Below are positions 43,186 to 51,763 of a stretch of 64,000 nucleotides of DNA, one piece after another. A program made the position numbers and the translations under genes. Position 1 is the first letter of the stretch. Every line of letters begins with the position of its first letter. Under the pieces are notes generated by a model, which saw only the letters and a program-made list of their open reading frames with translations, ran no database searches and had not been told where the DNA came from. This DNA comes from Cyanobacteria bacterium FACHB-63 (GTDB lineage Bacteria; Cyanobacteriota; Cyanobacteriia; Leptolyngbyales; Leptolyngbyaceae), in the NCBI GenBank assembly GCA_014695255.1, contig JACJNX010000077.1:62001-126000 (forward strand). The letters run 5' to 3'.

Positions 43186-44502
43186 ATGCAGCCAAAAATC
43201 ATTGTTTTAGATGATGATCCAACCGGGTCGCAAACTGTACATAGCTGTCTGCTTCTAATGCAGTGGGATGTTGAAACCTTGCGCGTGGGATTGCGCGATC
43301 GAGCACCGATTTTCTTTGTGCTGACGAATACACGATCGCTGACTCCCGAAGCTGCAAAAAGCGTAACTCAGGAAGTTTGTCGCAATTTGAAGCAGGCGAT
43401 CGCCTTAGAATCAATTCAAGATTTCTTAGTAGTGAGTCGATCAGATTCGACCTTGAGAGGGCATTACCCGATCGAAACGGATGCGATCGCGGAAGAACTC
43501 GGTTCGTTTGATGCTCATTTCCTCGTTCCCGCATTTTTTGAAGGGGGACGAACAACTCGCGATAGTGTGCATTACCTGAAAGTTAGCGGAGTCGATATGC
43601 CAGTTCACGAGACTGAATTTGCGAAAGATTCTGTGTTTGGATACAAGTACAGCTATTTACCGGACTATGTGGAAGAAAAAACGCAAGGTCGGATTCATGC
43701 CGATCAAGTTGAGCGATTTTTGCTAACGGATATACGATCGGGGATTCAACCGAGATTAAAAGCTTTACACAATAATCAATGCTGTGTGGTTGACTCAGAA
43801 ACACAAGCAGATATGGATCGATTTGCATCAGATGTATTAGCCGTTGCATCTGAGGGGAAACGCTTTCTATTTCGCAGTGCAGCAAGTTTATTGACATCGT
43901 TAGCAAATTTGGGAGCGCAACCGATCGCACAAGCAGAAATGGCGCGCTATGTCCGGGAGGGCAAACCCGGAGCCGTAATCGTTGGATCTCATGTGAAGAA
44001 AACGACTGAGCAGCTACAAAAATTACTCGAAGCACCGGGAACTGTTGGTGTTGAAATTGATGTTGCACAATTGGTTGGATCGGATGAGGCGCACGATCGT
44101 TTACTAAGTGACGCAGTTGAGAAAATCAACGAAATTCACAACGCTGGAAAAACACCTGTTATATTTACCAGTCGCAAAGAATTGACTTTTAACGATGCTC
44201 AAACCCGCTTAAATTTTGGAGAATCCGTTTCAACCCTGCTCATGGACATTTTGCAGCATCTTCCAGCAGACATTGGTTTTTTAATTAGCAAAGGCGGCAT
44301 CACCTCAAACGATACCCTGAGTAAAGGATTAGCACTCCAAACGGCGCGACTTTTGGGTCAAGTTTTGGCAGGCGTTTCGATGGTTAGAACCGCAGAAGAT
44401 CATCCGCAATTCCCGAATCTTCCCGTTGTTTTGTTTCCCGGAAATGTCGGAGATGAAACCGCATTAGCAACCGTTTATCAACGCTTAAATCAACACATCT
44501 AA
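43186..44502 (+). CDS. four-carbon acid sugar kinase family protein (OtnK/YgbK-like)
   Basis: The 438-residue DUF1537 protein has the N-terminal DDDPTGSQTVH, SDSTLRGHYPIETDA and the C-terminal nucleotide-binding ISKGGITSNDTL. Characterised members phosphorylate 3-oxo-tetronates or related sugar acids. It lies 4 bases upstream of the reductase gene, and together they resemble the kinase-dehydrogenase part of the threonate/erythronate route. The aldolase and isomerase of that route are absent from the window. The exact substrate is inference. Confidence 0.85.
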   Translation: MQPKIIVLDDDPTGSQTVHSCLLLMQWDVETLRVGLRDRAPIFFVLTNTRSLTPEAAKSVTQEVCRNLKQAIALESIQDFLVVSRSDSTLRGHYPIETDAIAEELGSFDAHFLVPAFFEGGRTTRDSVHYLKVSGVDMPVHETEFAKDSVFGYKYSYLPDYVEEKTQGRIHADQVERFLLTDIRSGIQPRLKALHNNQCCVVDSETQADMDRFASDVLAVASEGKRFLFRSAASLLTSLANLGAQPIAQAEMARYVREGKPGAVIVGSHVKKTTEQLQKLLEAPGTVGVEIDVAQLVGSDEAHDRLLSDAVEKINEIHNAGKTPVIFTSRKELTFNDAQTRLNFGESVSTLLMDILQHLPADIGFLISKGGITSNDTLSKGLALQTARLLGQVLAGVSMVRTAEDHPQFPNLPVVLFPGNVGDETALATVYQRLNQHI

Positions 44503-44506
44503 CCAC

Positions 44507-45382
44507 ATGGAACGCATCGGATTTATCGGACTTGGCATTATGGGAAAGCCTATGGTGCAAAACCTACTGAAAGCTGGATATGCAGTGACGGTGTTTAATC
44601 GATCGCCCTCTCCAATTTCAGATCTCGCAACCCAAGGGGCAACACCCGCAACCTCGCCCAAACAAGTCGCCGAACAGTCCGACATTGTGATCACTTGTCT
44701 CCCGGATTCTCCAGATGTTGAATCCGTTGTACTGGGACAGGACGGAGTTTTGAGTGGAGCGCGATCGGGACTGTTATTTATCGATATGTCTACGATCGCG
44801 CCTGCAACCTCCAAGAAAATCTACACAGAGCTGCAAGCCCACGGCATTCAAGCACTGGATGCACCAGTTTCGGGCGGCGATATTGGCGCACAGCAGGGAA
44901 CCTTGTCGATTATGGTCGGGGGAGAAAAAGCGGCGTTCGATCGTGCCCTCCCAATCTTGCAAGCAATGGGAAAAAACATTGTCCACATCGGCGCAGCAGG
45001 CGCAGGGCAAGTCACGAAAGCGTGTAATCAAATCGTGGTTGCAATGACGGTTCAAGCGGTTGCAGAAGCACTCATCTTGGCAAAAAAGTCAGGCGTTGAT
45101 CCGGCAAAAGTGCGCGATGCCTTGCTCGGTGGATTTGCTCAAAGTCGCGTGTTAGAAGTTCACGGTCAACGGATTTTAGACGGCAGTTTTCAGCCTGGAT
45201 TCAAGCTCGATCTGCATCGAAAAGATATGAATATTGTTTTGCAGACCGGGCGAGAAGTGGGAGTGCCTTTACTCGGAAGCAGTCAAGTGACTGTTTTAAT
45301 GGATGCCCTGATTGCTCAAGGCAAGGGAAATCTTGATAACGCTGCGATCGCGCTGCTTTACGATCTGCTTTCAAATGCCTGA
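44507..45382 (+). CDS. NAD(P)-dependent 3-hydroxyacid dehydrogenase (GarR/LtnD-like)
   Basis: The 291-residue beta-hydroxyacid dehydrogenase has the N-terminal Rossmann motif GFIGLGIMGKPM and the substrate loop DAPVSGGDIGAQQGTLS. The catalytic lysine is in GQVTKACNQI. Typical substrates are tartronate semialdehyde (GarR), 3-hydroxyisobutyrate or tetronates. Tight coupling to the OtnK-like kinase gene favours a sugar-acid substrate, but glycolate/glycerate-route tartronate semialdehyde reduction is equally possible in a cyanobacterium. Its 3' end overlaps petJ by 12 bases, convergent. Confidence 0.88.
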   Translation: MERIGFIGLGIMGKPMVQNLLKAGYAVTVFNRSPSPISDLATQGATPATSPKQVAEQSDIVITCLPDSPDVESVVLGQDGVLSGARSGLLFIDMSTIAPATSKKIYTELQAHGIQALDAPVSGGDIGAQQGTLSIMVGGEKAAFDRALPILQAMGKNIVHIGAAGAGQVTKACNQIVVAMTVQAVAEALILAKKSGVDPAKVRDALLGGFAQSRVLEVHGQRILDGSFQPGFKLDLHRKDMNIVLQTGREVGVPLLGSSQVTVLMDALIAQGKGNLDNAAIALLYDLLSNA

Positions 45383-45763
45383 GATCTGCTCAGTTGGCTC
45401 CACTCGCGCCGTTGACCAACCCGCTTCAGCCTGTCCTAAAACATAGGTCGCGATCGCTTCGATCTCTTCTTCGCTCAAGCGTCCTCCAAATGCAGGCATC
45501 GCATTTTTACCGTTAATCACTTGATGCCGAATTGCCTCTAGAGACTTCATTTCATACTTCTCTAGTGCTTCTTTTTTCAGAGTTTTGTGCGAAATGATCA
45601 CATTGTTACCGCCAATATGACAAGCAGAACAATTTGCATTAAACAGATGTTCACCATCTGAGGGTTCTGCCAATGCTGGAGAAATTGTCATAAAAATTGC
45701 GACCGCACACATCAAAAGCGCGATCGCATTCCGAAACCAAGACATTTGCCAGTTTGAATTCAT
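45371..45763 (-). CDS. petJ: cytochrome c6 (c553)-like
   Basis: The protein is about 130 residues with a signal peptide (AIALLMCAVAIFMTISPALA). The haem site is CSACHIG and the axial methionine is in NAMPAFGGRLS. It carries electrons from cytochrome b6f to photosystem I or cytochrome oxidase in the thylakoid lumen. The start at 45763 has AAGGAG only one base before it, so the exact start is uncertain; the open frame runs 66 codons further and overlaps petE, which is implausible. It lies behind petE, its copper-containing alternative. Confidence 0.92.
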   Translation of the reverse strand: MNSNWQMSWFRNAIALLMCAVAIFMTISPALAEPSDGEHLFNANCSACHIGGNNVIISHKTLKKEALEKYEMKSLEAIRHQVINGKNAMPAFGGRLSEEEIEAIATYVLGQAEAGWSTARVEPTEQISGI

Positions 45764-45857
45764 TCTCCTTAGTCCTGCGCCAATGTGGGTAAAAGCACTG
45801 ATTTCATTGTAAGCCGAGATCAAAGTGCAACCGTAGAACCAAGGAGAATAGCGGAAA

Positions 45858-46271
45858 TTAACCTTGGACGATGACTTTACCGACCATGCCTGCGCCCCGG
45901 TGAGGCAAGCAGTAGTAGGTGTACTCTCCAGCCGGAGCATCCGCCGGAATCGTAATTTCAAAGCTCTTCTTCGCGCCTTCTAGAGCTTTGTGCGATAAGG
46001 AAGCAGCCAACTCTGCATTCCCACCAGGAACTTTTGCAGCATCAAAGATCACGTTGTGCGGAGGTAATTGACCGACATCAAAGTGAATGGTGTCGCCAGG
46101 CTTGGCGGTCACGACTGCGGGTTCAAACACCAAACCCTTAGCGCCTCCCATCTTCACGGTGAGGGTGTCTGCCGAAGCGGGCGCAGCGGCAATGAATAAG
46201 CTACCCATCATAAGAAGAACGGCACAGAAAGCCAGGGTCAGTCCCCGGATAGCAGAAGCGATCGATTTCAT
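45858..46271 (-). CDS. petE: plastocyanin
   Basis: The 137-residue precursor has a twin hydrophobic signal ending AAAPASA. The blue-copper ligands are visible: His in QLPPHNVIF, Cys, His and Met in YYCLPHRGAGMVGKV. It carries electrons from cytochrome b6f to photosystem I in the lumen. Plastocyanin is normally copper-induced and cytochrome c6 copper-repressed. Having petE and petJ side by side fits copper-responsive switching, although no operator was identified. Confidence 0.96.
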   Translation of the reverse strand: MKSIASAIRGLTLAFCAVLLMMGSLFIAAAPASADTLTVKMGGAKGLVFEPAVVTAKPGDTIHFDVGQLPPHNVIFDAAKVPGGNAELAASLSHKALEGAKKSFEITIPADAPAGEYTYYCLPHRGAGMVGKVIVQG

Positions 46272-46325
46272 AGTTCACTCTCAAATCGAAATGGTTTGCT
46301 AGAGGTTTCTCTAGATTGTTTTCAT

Positions 46326-46356
46326 ATTTTACAGCCTGTCGTACTCACATTGACTA
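46326..46356 (-). promoter_or_regulatory. possible petE promoter
   Basis: On the minus strand a TAGTCA-like -35 (46351-46356) precedes TAAAAT (46326-46331), with 19 bases between them. It is about 55-85 bases upstream of the petE ATG. Spacing is long, so this is tentative. Confidence 0.3.
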
Positions 46357-46390
46357 TGTTCTAATGGAAAATCGTTTCCAGAAATCCGTT

Positions 46391-46894
46391 CTAAAAATTC
46401 GCGATCCCCCAACCTTTTGCTTTTTCAGCGGCTCTTAAGATAAAGCCTGCAAGATTTTCGACCTCAGCCTGAGAGAGCCAAGACTCTGAAACTTCGCGAC
46501 AAAGGAGGCTGTCTTCGCTGCCATCGTAGGTCATCGGGTGCCGCATGAATTTTACTAATTGCTCAACCGTATCGCGGGGCGGTGTCGCGTGTTTCAGCGC
46601 TTCTAACGATAAAGAGACAGTAGGATTTGGTAACGTTGCGCCACCCACATGACAGGAAGCACAGTGAAGCGCAAATAGGTTTTTTCCTTTGATTAAGTCC
46701 TCCGCGGAAAACGATCGCGTTTCTCCTCGATCGTTCATCACCACTGGAACTGGATCAGTCACTTGTAAATAATTTCTAACGTACGGGTCAACTTTGGCAT
46801 ACGCAGGAAGGCTGATCGCTCCCCAACTGATCAAAGCAAAACAGAAAATCAGAAGGCAGCGTTGCCAGAGTGTTCGGAAAGCTTGTATCAGCAT
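46391..46894 (-). CDS. psbV2: cytochrome c550-like protein PsbV2
   Basis: The 167-residue c-type cytochrome has a signal peptide ending LPAYA. The haem motif CASCHVGG and a PsbV-like block (LSLEALKHATPPRDTVEQLV, then FMRHPMTYDGSED) identify it as the PsbV paralogue. Its function is not settled; in Thermosynechococcus it can partly replace PsbV. The PsbV haem ligand region is altered (SLLCREV in place of the EVHPS stretch). It lies 23 bases after psbV. Confidence 0.9.
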   Translation of the reverse strand: MLIQAFRTLWQRCLLIFCFALISWGAISLPAYAKVDPYVRNYLQVTDPVPVVMNDRGETRSFSAEDLIKGKNLFALHCASCHVGGATLPNPTVSLSLEALKHATPPRDTVEQLVKFMRHPMTYDGSEDSLLCREVSESWLSQAEVENLAGFILRAAEKAKGWGIANF

Positions 46895-46917
46895 CAGAGG
46901 ATCAGCCTAAATTTGGG

Positions 46918-47409
46918 TTAGTAGTAGATTTTGCCGCCGCCCCATTTGTCGCCAACGACTTTGGGTTGCAGCAAGATGTGACCTGCGATCGCAGTGAGAT
47001 CTTGATCAGACAGGTTCCGCATTGTGGGGAAGGTATCTTTGCTCTTGAGGCTGGGATGCACTTCCGCGATCGATGTGGTTCCGTCGTAGCTGGTCGGCTC
47101 TTTCATGTAATCGACCAGCGCGTCAATGTTATTACGAGGCGGGGTCGCGAGTGAAAGCGCTTCCGGGTCAAGCCCAACGTTGGGGTCGGTTTTGGTAACA
47201 CCGCCCACATGACATTGAGCGCAAGCGTATTGAAACAGGCGCTTGCCTTCTTTTACTTGCTTGGGGGTGAGGGTAACAGTCCCCCCGTTTGCATCTTTGA
47301 CCACCGTGCGGGTTGCGGCATCAAGTTCAGCAGCATTGGCAGACGGTGCAAAGACCTGAAAAGCAAAAAAGACAGTGGCAACAGCAAGCCAAAGAAATCT
47401 TTTAAGCAT
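46918..47409 (-). CDS. psbV: photosystem II cytochrome c550
   Basis: The 163-residue precursor has a signal peptide ending APSANA-AEL. The haem motif is CAQCHVGG and the second axial histidine is in AEVHPSLKS. The C-terminus KWGGGKIYY is diagnostic for PsbV. It is an extrinsic lumenal subunit that stabilises the manganese cluster and its chloride/calcium requirement. It starts with AAGGAG a few bases upstream and leads the psbV-psbV2 pair. Confidence 0.97.
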   Translation of the reverse strand: MLKRFLWLAVATVFFAFQVFAPSANAAELDAATRTVVKDANGGTVTLTPKQVKEGKRLFQYACAQCHVGGVTKTDPNVGLDPEALSLATPPRNNIDALVDYMKEPTSYDGTTSIAEVHPSLKSKDTFPTMRNLSDQDLTAIAGHILLQPKVVGDKWGGGKIYY

Positions 47410-47528
47410 GGTTCTCCTTAAATGTGGCTCAGTAATCGGACTTCACAACACAACAATCGATAATGGCAGCCCGAAGGCAATCGGCAAATCGCTCGAATCG
47501 GCTTTGCTGATGATGAGAATAGACCGCT

Positions 47529-47557
47529 TTAATACCAATATCATGCCGTTGTGACAA
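47529..47557 (-). promoter_or_regulatory. probable psbV promoter
   Basis: On the minus strand TTGTCA (47552-47557), 17 bases, TATTAA (47529-47534): a good sigma-70-type pair. It implies a leader of about 110 bases before the psbV ATG at 47409. Confidence 0.55.
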
Positions 47558-47583
47558 TGCTTTCACCAATCTTGAGATTCCAC

Positions 47584-48504
47584 CTAGTCAGGAGTCGTGG
47601 TAAAGGTTTTTATTCCTGGAATCTGGACGCCGTGAGCGGTCGGAATGACGGGCTGATGCAGGCGAATCAGTTGCGCCAGGGTCTTTTTCAGTAGAGTACG
47701 GGGAACGATCGCATCGACAAATCCATGATTCAGCAAATATTCCGCCGTCTGAAAGTCATCGGGGAGTTTTTGGCGTAAGTTCTGTTCGATTACTCGTCGC
47801 CCAGCGAACGCAATCATGGCTTTCGGTTCTGCCAGGATGATATCTCCCAGCATGGCAAAGCTTGCCGTTACACCGCCAGTCGTTGGATGAGTTAGGACTG
47901 GGATGTAAAGCAGGCAGCTTTCGCGGTGACGCTGTAGCGCGCCAGAGATCTTTGCCATTTGCATCAGGCTCAGCATTCCTTCCTGCATTCTCGCGCCACC
48001 AGAGGCGCAGACAATCACAACCGGAAGGCGCTGCTGAGTTGCGCGTTCAATCAAGCGGGTGATTTTCTCACCCACGACCGACCCCATACTTCCCCCAATG
48101 AAGCGGAAATCCATTACGCCGAGCGCAACTTGGCAACCATCGAGCTGACCCATTCCGGTTTGGACTGCTTCGGTTAGCTTGGTTTTCTCTTGGGTATCGC
48201 GCAGGTAGTCACTGTAAGATTTGCGAGCGCGGAATTTTAGCGGGTCGGTCGGAAGAATGTCCTCATCGATCGGTACCCAGGTGTCTGCGTCGATCAATTG
48301 TCGAATCCGTTCTGGGCTAAACACACGCATATGATGGCTGCATTCTAGGCAGACCATCTGATTTGCTCTGAGGTCTTTGGTGTAAGTCAATACACCGCAC
48401 ATTTCGCACTTTTTCCAAAGTCCATCAGCAATCTCTCGCTCTTGAGCTTGAGGAACTTTCGGATCAGATTTTCGCCGATTTGCAAACCAATCAAATAGTG
48501 ACAT
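47584..48504 (-). CDS. accD: acetyl-CoA carboxylase carboxyltransferase subunit beta
   Basis: The 306-residue protein has an N-terminal zinc ribbon (CEMC at about 33-36 and CLEC at about 52-55). A crotonase-fold carboxyltransferase domain follows with [15 protein letters not shown] and [16 protein letters not shown]. It transfers the carboxyl group from biotin to acetyl-CoA, the first step of fatty-acid synthesis, with AccA. It stands alone here, as is usual in cyanobacteria. Confidence 0.97.
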   Translation of the reverse strand: MSLFDWFANRRKSDPKVPQAQEREIADGLWKKCEMCGVLTYTKDLRANQMVCLECSHHMRVFSPERIRQLIDADTWVPIDEDILPTDPLKFRARKSYSDYLRDTQEKTKLTEAVQTGMGQLDGCQVALGVMDFRFIGGSMGSVVGEKITRLIERATQQRLPVVIVCASGGARMQEGMLSLMQMAKISGALQRHRESCLLYIPVLTHPTTGGVTASFAMLGDIILAEPKAMIAFAGRRVIEQNLRQKLPDDFQTAEYLLNHGFVDAIVPRTLLKKTLAQLIRLHQPVIPTAHGVQIPGIKTFTTTPD

Positions 48505-48884
48505 TAGTGAATCTACCTACTACCACGAATAAAAGTTAACGGCTTATATAAAAGCGAGTAACATGTCGCTAGCTCAATCAAATCGTATTAAAAAATGTGT
48601 TCTTTTCTATACTCTACACGTACTAAATTTGCTTTCGTTAACAGTATGAAAGCTTGTACGTAAGCCTTCTCTGATGAGAAATCATTTTTGTCTCTGTATT
48701 TTCTCGTACCTCGTTTAACTGCCCGATTGAGAAACTATTTTCTCGACGCATTCCTAATTTATTCAATTCCCAAGACCTGGGTAACTCTTATCTCAAATTG
48801 TTGTCGCTGGCATCCGTTAATCCTACCAAAATCTGGGAATTCTAAGCGCGAGTGCCGTGGCAAGTCCGAAATTTACCTGTTGAT
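48505..48884. other. divergent intergenic region
   Basis: This 380-base AT-rich gap lies between accD and the squalene/phytoene-synthase-like gene. Promoters for both must be here, but none stands out. An open frame at 48688-48888 has no coding character. A short repeat-like TGATGAGAAATCA is present at about 48672. Confidence 0.45.
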
Positions 48885-49883
48885 ATGAACACGTCTACTG
48901 CTGAGTTGTTTGGGTCGTCTCATTATCGTGCCATTGCGGATGATGCTTTGAAAGACGAAGATAATGCTGCTTGGGTGATGGAGTTAGATCCGGACGTTCG
49001 ACAAGCTTGGATTGAGCGGATTCGTTGGATTCGTTTAGCAGATCGTTTAGCGGAGAGTGACCTGATTGATGGTGATTCTGGGCAGTTTCAAGCGTTTTGT
49101 AATTCGTGGCAGTGGCTGAGTGCAACTGGAGCAGTGCAGCCGACGGCAGTTCACCGATCGCTGTTTGAGTCGATGCGAGACTGTTGGTTTGATCAAGCTG
49201 ATTCAAGTAGCCAGTTTTCCCGGCAGGCTTGGGAGCAGTATTTAACTGCGCTGAATCGATATAACCAGAAGAATTTAGTCTTTGATACGATCGCTGCGTT
49301 TGAGACGATGCTGCGCGAGCTAGCTGCATCATTTTTTCAGGTTTTACCGTTTTTGTCCGAGCAGACTTGCCAGGTGGTTGGTGCGTTTGGGGTCGTCGAT
49401 CAGTTCTACAACACACTGCGAGATCTACGTGAGGATGCAGAGCAAGGAATTTGCTATTTGCCCAACGAATTGCTCGATCGCTTCGCTGTGACGCGAGCTG
49501 AGATTCTAGACCTTAGAGCTTATGACAATCCCGGATTTCGATCGATGATGCAGTTTTGGATTTATGACTATTTGCCAACTCTACATCGTCGCGCTTATCC
49601 ATTTATTTTGTCGTCTGATTTGCATCCGTCTTGGCAAATTTTGCGTGATTGGTCGCTGAATCGGTACCGTCGAATTGAGCGAGTGATGCGCCATTGCGAC
49701 TATGATTACGTGCGATTTCCTCAAGTCTATTGGCGCGAGGTGCAGCGCGATTTAGTGTTGCTGATGCCTGCAAGATGGGGAAATGCAACTACGCCGAGGC
49801 AGTCTAGCAAAGCGGTATCGTTCCACGATCGACATTGTAAGCTGCGGAAGTTTGTCGCAGCCGATCTTTCACAGTGCGGGTAA
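48885..49883 (+). CDS. squalene/phytoene synthase-family protein, divergent
   Basis: The 332-residue helical protein resembles trans-isoprenyl head-to-head synthases in its second half. GVVDQFYNTLRDLREDAEQG parallels the second aspartate-rich region, followed by YLPNELLDRFAV as in phytoene synthases. The first DxxxD motif is not recognisable (FDTIAAFETMLRE stands near the expected place). It may be a diverged enzyme or a non-catalytic relative. The N-terminal 11 codons of the open frame (MPWQVRNL..) are dropped. The family call is moderate. Confidence 0.65.
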   Translation: MNTSTAELFGSSHYRAIADDALKDEDNAAWVMELDPDVRQAWIERIRWIRLADRLAESDLIDGDSGQFQAFCNSWQWLSATGAVQPTAVHRSLFESMRDCWFDQADSSSQFSRQAWEQYLTALNRYNQKNLVFDTIAAFETMLRELAASFFQVLPFLSEQTCQVVGAFGVVDQFYNTLRDLREDAEQGICYLPNELLDRFAVTRAEILDLRAYDNPGFRSMMQFWIYDYLPTLHRRAYPFILSSDLHPSWQILRDWSLNRYRRIERVMRHCDYDYVRFPQVYWREVQRDLVLLMPARWGNATTPRQSSKAVSFHDRHCKLRKFVAADLSQCG

Positions 49884-49897
49884 TTTCAATTCTGCTG

Positions 49898-49944
49898 AAC
49901 AGCCACTCTCGCTGTGAGTTTAATTAGCAGCGAGAGTGGCTGTT
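49898..49944. terminator. bidirectional terminator between convergent genes
   Basis: A perfect 17-base inverted repeat (49898-49914 with 49928-49944) around a 13-base loop lies between the stops of the synthase-like gene and flv1. T-rich bases flank only weakly. Confidence 0.8.
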
Positions 49945-49945
49945 T

Positions 49946-51667
49946 CTAATAGGCGCTTGCGGTTTTGCGGTGCTGAACTGCGGTTACGCCTGTGGGTTCA
50001 AGCACCTTACCATTCTCAATCGTCGCATAAAGCAGCCAGTGGTCGCCGCAATCCATCCGGTTCTCGATTTTGCATTCGAGGTAGGCAAGAGCATCTAAAA
50101 GGATAGGGCAACCATTAGAGGCGTTCTCGGTGCTAAGTTCAGCAAAACGATTCTCACCGGGAGCGGTTGCTTTTAAGAAGGTGCGTCGAACGTTCCGCCC
50201 TTCCTTCAAGATGTTGAGCACAAAGGGAGTTTCAGAATGGTCTAGAACGCCTTCTGCTCGATCTTTCGGTAAGGCAACCGTAATTCCAGGCGGGTTAAAG
50301 GTCGCTTGCGACACCCACGAGGTTAGAATGCCAAACGGTGTTTCTCCCTGATTGGCAGTGACAACACAGAGCGAACCGACAACACGCCCGATCGCTTGCT
50401 CGGTACGATCGGTTTGAGCTTCGACGGCTCCTTGACGCGGCGCTCTGATTTTTTTCATCTTTTTCAGTGCTTGAGCGAATTCGGCTCCGGCGGCTTCACA
50501 GTGTTGCAGCACTTCTTCTGAAGGCGTGAATTTGACGCGAATGGTGTCGAAGCCAAAGGCAAATCCGGCATCTTGCAGTCTGCCTTCGAGCAAGTCGATC
50601 GCTTCACCACTCCAACCATAAGAACCAAACACACCCGCGATTTTAGTTTTAGAAGCGGTGGAAAGCACTAATCCTAGAGCGGTCTGCATTTGGGTTGGAG
50701 CGTGTCCGCCCAGCGTTGGAGATCCGATCACGAATCCGTCGCATTGCTCGATCGCGGCTGTGATTTCAGTAGGATCAACGAGTTCACAGTTAATCAATTC
50801 AACTTTGATTTCAGCGTCGGTAAGTCCTTTGGCGATGGCGTGGGCGACGGTTGCGGTGTTGCCGTAAGCAGAGGTATAGAGCAGCGCCACAGAGAGTTCC
50901 TGATTCTCTTGCTGTTCGCACCATTCGAGGTATTCGAGCTTGAGGCGGCTGAGGCTATAGCGGACGATCGGCCCATGTCCAACCGCGTACCATTTCGGAC
51001 GAAACCGAGCCATCTTGTCGATCGCGTCTTCGACTTGTTTGGATTGCGCTGCGTGGAGGCAATCGAAGTAGTAATGGCGATCGTCGTCGAGTTGCTTCCA
51101 GTTCTCGTCAAAAATCGCGTCATCGCAAACGTGAGCACCGAAAAATTTATCAGTATAGAGAATACGGGTTGCCGGGTCGTAAGTGCAGAGTCCATCTACC
51201 CAGCGCGGGGTGGGGGTAAAGGCAAACTGAAGTTCGTGTCCTTTTCCCAGGTCGAGGACTTCTTCACCTCGAACAGGGTTGATGTTTAGGGGCTGATTGG
51301 GGAATGCAGCCTTGAGGCTATTGGCGGCAGGGCGAGAGCAGACGATCGTAAGTTGTGGCGCAATTTCGAGCAGGCGTTTGATCGTTTCAATCCGATTAGA
51401 GTTAACGTGACCCAGAATCAGGTAGTCGAGCTTTTGGAAATACTGGTGGTCGTGGAGTTCCTTGAGAAAGATATCGGTAAAGGAGCCGCCCGGCGGGTCA
51501 AACAGCGCACTTTTTTCGGCTTGAATGAGGTAGCTGTTTGCGGTTGTTCCTTTTTGGCGGGCGTATTCGGTTTCAAATTTCAGCCGATCCCAGGTGCGCG
51601 ATCGTAAGATCCAAGTATCTTGAGCAATTTCGGCAACTTGTACGTCTCTAGGTCGAGTTTGAAGCAT
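49946..51667 (-). CDS. flv1: flavodiiron protein Flv1 (FlvA type)
   Basis: The 573-residue protein has a metallo-beta-lactamase-like diiron domain (about 1-245), a flavodoxin domain (about 260-400, LYTSAYGNTATVAHAIA) and a C-terminal flavin reductase domain (about 425-573). The metal site is non-canonical: GHVNSNR replaces the H-x-E-x-D-H set. This is typical of the FlvA (Flv1/Flv2) group. With Flv3 it reduces oxygen to water using electrons from photosystem I. Direct adjacency to flv3, without the sll0218-type gene of flv2-flv4 operons, favours Flv1. Confidence 0.9.
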   Translation of the reverse strand: MLQTRPRDVQVAEIAQDTWILRSRTWDRLKFETEYARQKGTTANSYLIQAEKSALFDPPGGSFTDIFLKELHDHQYFQKLDYLILGHVNSNRIETIKRLLEIAPQLTIVCSRPAANSLKAAFPNQPLNINPVRGEEVLDLGKGHELQFAFTPTPRWVDGLCTYDPATRILYTDKFFGAHVCDDAIFDENWKQLDDDRHYYFDCLHAAQSKQVEDAIDKMARFRPKWYAVGHGPIVRYSLSRLKLEYLEWCEQQENQELSVALLYTSAYGNTATVAHAIAKGLTDAEIKVELINCELVDPTEITAAIEQCDGFVIGSPTLGGHAPTQMQTALGLVLSTASKTKIAGVFGSYGWSGEAIDLLEGRLQDAGFAFGFDTIRVKFTPSEEVLQHCEAAGAEFAQALKKMKKIRAPRQGAVEAQTDRTEQAIGRVVGSLCVVTANQGETPFGILTSWVSQATFNPPGITVALPKDRAEGVLDHSETPFVLNILKEGRNVRRTFLKATAPGENRFAELSTENASNGCPILLDALAYLECKIENRMDCGDHWLLYATIENGKVLEPTGVTAVQHRKTASAY

Positions 51668-51763
51668 AAGGCGAGCAGGATGAAGGGTGGGGCATAAAAG
51701 ACAGGTTTATCCTTCTGCGAACTCCCACCCTGACTAGACAAGCCGGGGTGAGAAGATTCGGTA

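Noticed and set aside
50690-51289. 199-codon plus-strand open frame inside flv1
   Set aside because: Antisense shadow of a confidently assigned flavodiiron gene.
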